Assembly: GCF_900100655.1 (NCBI RefSeq)
Contig: NZ_FNCE01000009.1
Location: forward strand, 40,673-104,672
Reading direction: 5' to 3'
Length of the DNA stretch: 64,000 bases
From: Limimonas halophila
Lineage (GTDB): Bacteria > Pseudomonadota > Alphaproteobacteria > Kiloniellales > Rhodovibrionaceae
In this document: positions 58,337-64,000 of the stretch, one piece after another
Layout of the letters: every line of letters begins with the position of its first letter
Position numbering within the stretch: position 1 is the first letter of the stretch
Program-made: the position numbers and the translations under genes
The notes under the pieces: model-generated
What the model was told of the DNA's origin: nothing
The model's database searches: none
The model's input: the letters and a program-made list of their open reading frames with translations, nothing else

Positions 58337-59613
58337 TTACGCGCGCGTCTGCCCGGTTCCGCGCACGACGTACTTGTAGCTCGTCAACTCCGTGGCGCCG
58401 ATGGGCCCGCGCGGCACCGTGCGGTCGGTGGCGATGCCGATCTCCGCGCCCATGCCGAACTCGCCGCCGTCGGCGAACTGCGTGGAGGCGTTGACCATGA
58501 CGATGGCGGCGTCCACGCGCTCGCAGAAGGTGCGCGCGGGCGCGTCGTCGCCGCTCAGGATGGCCTCGGTGTGGCCGGAACCGTGGGCGTTCACGTGCGC
58601 CACGGCCTCGTCCAGGGAGTCGACCGCCTTCACGCTGACGATGGGCGCCAGGTACTCGGTGTCCCAGTCCGCCTCGGTGGCCGCGGCCACGCGGCTGTCG
58701 GCGGCTTGGATGGTTGCGTCACCGCGCAGCTCGCACCCCGCCTCGGCGAGGTCGTCGAGAATGCCGGGCAGGTGGCTTGCGATGGCGTCGCGGTCGATCA
58801 GGATGGTTTCCGTGGCGCCGCAGATGCCGGGCCGGCGCATCTTGGCGTTGTGGATGACGCTGCGCGCCATCGCCGGGTCGCACGAGGCCTGGACGTAGCT
58901 GTGGTTCACGCCCTCGAGGTGGGCGAGCACGGGCATGCGGCTTTCCGTCTTCACGCGCTCCACCAGCCCGCGCCCGCCGCGCGGCACGATCAGGTCGACG
59001 TGGCTGTCCATCGTCAGCAGGACGCCCACGGCCTCGCGGTTCGTGGTGGGGACGCGCTGCACCGCGCGCTCGGGCAGCCCGGCGGCGGCCAGGCCCTCGT
59101 GCAGGCATTCCAGAATGGCGCCGGCGGAGTGGTAGCTCTCCGAGCCGCCGCGCAGGATGGCGGCGTTGCCGGCCTTGATGCACAGCCCCGCCGCGTCCGC
59201 GGTGACGTTGGGGCGGCTCTCGTAGATGATGCCGATGACGCCGATGGGCGTGCTCACCCGCGCGATGTCCAGGCCCGTCGGCACCTGCCAGCGCGCCAGC
59301 TCCGCGCCCACGGGATCGGGCAGCGCGGCGATGGTTTCCAGGCCGCTCGCCATGCCCTCGATGCGGCCGTCGGTGAGTTCCAGCCGGTCGAGCTGCGCGT
59401 CCGTCAGCCCGCGCTCGCGCCCCGTCTCCAAGTCGCGCGCGTTGGCGGCCTTGAGCGATTCGACGTTGCGGCGCAGGGCCGCGGCGGCCTGGCGCAGGGC
59501 GGTTTCCTTGGCGTCCGCGCTGGCGGTGGCGAGCCCGCGCCCGGCTGCCACGGCGGCGTCGCCCAGCTCGTGCATCTGCGCTTGCAGGTCCGTGCGCTCG
59601 GCAGCGTTCGCCG

Positions 59614-59617
<4 letters not shown>
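58337..59617 (-). CDS. proA: Gamma-glutamyl phosphate reductase ProA
   Basis: 426 aa. It reduces glutamyl-5-phosphate to the semialdehyde in proline synthesis. An aldehyde-dehydrogenase fold with [37 protein letters not shown] and the catalytic cysteine in [15 protein letters not shown] (~residue 270). [14 protein letters not shown] near the end is typical. Its ATG overlaps the proB stop (ATGA). Confidence 0.96.
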
Positions 59618-61949
<2,332 letters not shown>

Positions 61950-62207
61950 TTACTCTCCCGGCACCACCGAGATGTAGGTGCGCCCGCCGGCCTTCTTGTG
62001 GAACTTCACGTGACCGGGCTCGGTCGCGAAGATGGTGTAATCGCGGCCCAGGCCGACGTTCTGGCCGGGGTGCCAGCGCGTGCCGCGCTGGCGGACGATG
62101 ATGTTGCCGGGCACAACGGCCTCGCCGCCGAACTTCTTCACGCCGAGGCGCTTGCCGATCGTATCGCGGCCGTTCTTGGTGCTGCCGCCAGCCTTCTTGT
62201 GCGCCAT
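61950..62207 (-). CDS. rpmA: 50S ribosomal protein L27
   Basis: 85 aa. Located at the peptidyl-transferase centre. It starts [20 protein letters not shown], and [32 protein letters not shown] is diagnostic. There is no cleavable N-terminal extension of the Firmicutes type. 12 bp after rplU, followed by a strong terminator. Confidence 0.98.
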   Translation of the reverse strand: MAHKKAGGSTKNGRDTIGKRLGVKKFGGEAVVPGNIIVRQRGTRWHPGQNVGLGRDYTIFATEPGHVKFHKKAGGRTYISVVPGE

Positions 62208-62219
62208 CGCTGGACCTCC

Positions 62220-62723
62220 TTACGCCTCGTCGTCCGCCTCGGCGCCGCCGCCGGGCAGGGTGGTGTCGAAGACGGTGTTGCGCTGGCGCGCCGTGCGCGC
62301 CTTGGCCTTGTTGCGCGCGTTCAGCCCGGCGTTCGTGGCCTCGCGCAGCTGCTGCGGGCTCTGACGCGGCGTGGGGGCGCTGGCGTCTGTCTCGGAAGCC
62401 TTGGCGCCGTCCACGGCGATGTCCGTGATGCGCAGCACGGTCTGATGCTGCCGGTGGCCGTGGGTGCGCCGGTAGCCCTGACGGCGCTTCTTCTTGAAGA
62501 CCGTGATCTTGCGGCCGCGGGTCTGCTCCAGCACCTCCGCGGTCACGCGCGCGCCGTCCACCGTGGGCGCGCCGACGCGCGGGCTGCCGCCGTCCTGGCC
62601 GACCAGGAGCACCTGGTCCAGCTCGACCTCGCTGCCGGGCTCGGCGGCGAGCTTTTCCACCGTGATGACGTCGTTGCGCGCCACCTTGTACTGCTTGCCG
62701 CCCGTCTGAAGCACTGCGAACAT
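62220..62723 (-). CDS. rplU: 50S ribosomal protein L21 with C-terminal extension
   Basis: 167 aa. The first ~103 residues are a standard L21 ([76 protein letters not shown]). About 64 further residues follow ([39 protein letters not shown], then an acidic end). Such tails occur in some alphaproteobacterial L21 proteins, but this one is long. ATG 62723 is chosen by family alignment; its ribosome-binding site is weak. The promoter lies 220 bp upstream. Confidence 0.96.
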   Translation of the reverse strand: MFAVLQTGGKQYKVARNDVITVEKLAAEPGSEVELDQVLLVGQDGGSPRVGAPTVDGARVTAEVLEQTRGRKITVFKKKRRQGYRRTHGHRQHQTVLRITDIAVDGAKASETDASAPTPRQSPQQLREATNAGLNARNKAKARTARQRNTVFDTTLPGGGAEADDEA

Positions 62724-62945
62724 GGCTGCCGCCGATCGTTCCTGTTGGGTTCGGTTGGTCGACCCGCCGGGCTCGGTTCGTCCCGTCGGGCCGCGTTCCT
62801 CAGCGTGTGCGATGCGTTCGGCCGACGCGCCCGGCGTCGGGCTTCGCGGGGCCGGGGCGGTCTCCATCCCGGTCCGATCGACCCGGCGGGACGGACGCAC
62901 GACCCGGGCGCAGCCGCGCCGATGGCGCCGCGAACGTGGGCGCGG

Positions 62946-62973
62946 ACGATAGCCACGGCGGCGCGCGTGTCAA
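62946..62973 (-). promoter_or_regulatory. Promoter of rplU-rpmA
   Basis: Read leftward: a perfect TTGACA (62968-62973), a 16-nt spacer and TATCGT (62946-62951). Transcription would start near 62939, leaving a leader of about 215 nt before the rplU ATG. Confidence 0.75.
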
Positions 62974-63069
62974 GCCTGTCAGCCCGGGGCGCCCGCACGC
63001 GGCCGCCCCCGCGTCGCCGTGCGCGGCTCCGCCCCCGCACGCATCCCGGACGAGGCCCGACGCACCCTG

Positions 63070-63098
63070 TTGCAGGCTCGCGCGCGAGATGCTACCTC
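63070..63098 (+). promoter_or_regulatory. Promoter of tRNA-Ser
   Basis: TTGCAG (63070-63075), a 17-nt spacer and TACCTC (63093-63098). The expected start is about 10 nt before the tRNA 5' end at 63115. Confidence 0.5.
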
Positions 63099-63114
63099 CC
63101 ACGCCACTGACGCC

Positions 63115-63205
63115 GGAGGGGTGGCCGAGTGGTCGAAGGCGGCGGTCTCGAAAACCGCTGTAGGGCAACCCCCTACCGTGGGTTCGAATCCCACCCCCTC
63201 CGCCA
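63115..63205 (+). tRNA. tRNA-Ser (anticodon CGA)
   Basis: 91 nt with a long variable arm, as for serine tRNAs. The acceptor GGAGGGG (63115-63121) pairs with CCCCTCC, followed by discriminator G and encoded CCA (63203-63205). The anticodon stem GCGGT/ACCGC holds the loop CTCGAAA with anticodon CGA, reading UCG codons. The variable arm is TGTAGGGCAACCCCCTACC-like, and the T-loop is TTCGAAT. Confidence 0.97.
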
Positions 63206-63362
63206 TCGTTTCCGGTTGTTTTCCCCGATAGCTAAATTCGTTCCCGATTGTGCGCCGTGGCGGCGGCGGCAATTTGGTGGTGGCGTGCCTTTTGATCCGC
63301 GTCGCGCCGCGCCGTGACGGGATAACCTGCGGCCTGTGAGCTTGCTGCCACGGGGCCGTTCG

Positions 63363-63788
63363 ATGACGCATGCCGACATTCCCATTCGCTGGGCGCGGGC
63401 GGAAGAGGCCGGCGCGATCGCGCGGCTGTTCCTGATCTCCTCGGACGGGCTGGCGGCCTACATCTGGGGCCAGATGGAGATGCCCGGGCTGTCGCTGGAA
63501 GAGGTTGGCGCGGCCCGCTACGCGCGGCGGAACACGCCGTTTTCCTTCGAGAATTGCTTGGTCGCCGCAAACGCCGACGGCGTTCTGGGCATGGCCCATG
63601 CCTTCGCCATGCCGCCCCGCGAGTCCGGCGAGGTGGAGACCGATCCCGTGCTCCGGCCCTACAGCGAGCTGGAGGATGCCGGTTCGCTCTACGTCTCGGG
63701 CCTCGCCGTGTTCGAGCCGCATCGCGGCCGGGGCATCGGGCGCGCGCGGGCTTGCCCGAGGGCGAGGAGCACGTGGCGCGCGGCGTAA
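63363..63788 (+). pseudogene. GNAT-family N-acetyltransferase, C-terminally broken
   Basis: The first ~126 residues are a normal GNAT start (IPIRWARAEEAGAIARLFLISSDGLAAYIWGQME; SFENCLVAANADGVLGMAHAF; DAGSLYVSGLAVFEPHRGRGIG, motif A). Right after the acetyl-CoA loop the frame is lost. It continues RARACPRARSTWRAA and stops, whereas another frame briefly reads GEEHVARG as expected of the following helix. The rest of motif A, motif B and the C-terminal strands are missing, and the sequence soon enters the dispersed repeat. Probably inactive. A sequencing error cannot explain the missing C-terminus as well. Confidence 0.7.
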
Positions 63789-63865
63789 CGGGTTCCGCCC
63801 CGGAATCCGCGGGCGTCGCAGGCGCTGAAACGGCTCGCCCTGGAAAACAAGGGCTGGTCCGCATA

Positions 63866-64000
63866 TTTCCAGCGCTCCAGGCAAACACGGTTTCACGCAC
63901 GACGTTTTAGAGCAGATCGCCGTAAAGTGGAATCAGCTCTTTCGGACGCCCACTCCGCCGTGGCCGTCCCGGCGTGATTCTGCTTGCTCGTGCGTGGACA
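63866..64000 (+). repeat. Dispersed repeat, copy C (runs to the window end)
   Basis: 63909-64000 (AGAGCAGATCGCCGTAAAG through TGCTTGCTCGTGCGTGGACA) is the near-identical reverse complement of copy A. It is preceded by TTTCCAG (63866) through TTCACGCACGACGTTTTAG (ends 63910), which resembles the right part of copy B. This looks like the joint of two units in tandem. The element may continue beyond the window. Confidence 0.8.

Larger units (their letters stand above)
62724..63114. other. Gene-free region with the rplU promoter and leader
   Basis: 391 bp. The left part (62724-62939) would be transcribed as the rplU leader. It is GC-rich with several potential stems and an in-frame open extension of rplU that I do not consider coded. 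The right part carries the promoter of tRNA-Ser. No other gene is supported. Confidence 0.55.

Noticed and set aside
62724..62900. In-frame N-terminal extension of ribosomal protein L21
   Set aside because: L21 proteins begin [12 protein letters not shown]; the extension is low-complexity leader sequence.

Overview
The window is about 70% GC and almost completely coding. It looks like the chromosome of an alphaproteobacterium, most likely a Rhodospirillales member. The evidence is gene order. The irr-fabA-fabB-fabI block, the EIIA-HPr-EI regulatory phosphotransferase operon, carA-carB-greA, def-fmt-truA, dapD-dapE and the rplU-rpmA-obgE-proB-proA-nadD-rsfS-rlmH-gpmI-envC-ctpA-rppH run are all arrangements familiar from that class. 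The species cannot be fixed from the sequence alone.

Layout. 1-3.3 kb: the 5' part of gpt, an OmpA-like lipoprotein, tRNA-Arg(ACG), a small unknown ORF, an Xre regulator and a 75-aa hypothetical protein. 3.4-7.5 kb: an alpha/beta hydrolase, irr, and fabA-fabB-fabI for unsaturated fatty acid synthesis. 7.5-10.8 kb: a glycerophosphodiester phosphodiesterase and a sugar-permease-less PTS relay. 11-18.5 kb: a periplasmic haem-type protein with a lysozyme-inhibitor-like lipoprotein, a UvrD/PcrA helicase, msrP, a DUF547 protein, an aldo/keto reductase and a Dps ferritin behind a candidate Irr box. 18.7-30 kb: an EF-G paralogue, an aspartate aminotransferase, a ClC transporter, an LpxH-like phosphoesterase with a glycosyltransferase, a Bax-like glucosaminidase, an aminopeptidase P and an entericidin-like lipoprotein. 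30.2-35.9 kb: greA, carB, carA and yqeY.

35.9-37.3 kb is a lower-GC island (about 47-50% in places). It carries a two-gene unit: a nucleotidyltransferase with an N-terminal winged helix, and a HEPN-like protein whose start codon overlaps the first gene's stop. This is the best candidate in the window for a poorly described toxin-antitoxin or defence module. 37.3-46.3 kb: a methyltransferase with gloB, a GST, a cupin, two HAD proteins (one without its catalytic aspartate), dapD-dapE, a membrane protein and a CoA-transferase. 46.4-62.7 kb is a long minus-strand housekeeping stretch: tRNA and protein maturation, cell-envelope splitting, glycolysis, proline and NAD synthesis, and ribosome assembly. 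A diguanylate cyclase is inserted between proA and nadD. The window ends with tRNA-Ser(CGA) and a truncated GNAT acetyltransferase running into a dispersed repeat.

Non-coding structure includes several clear intrinsic terminators, a strong promoter with a roughly 215-nt leader in front of rplU, a run of four consecutive hairpins at 44.2 kb, and a mosaic repeat family with three members (48.2, 50.8 and 63.9 kb) whose edges coincide with TAG stop codons.
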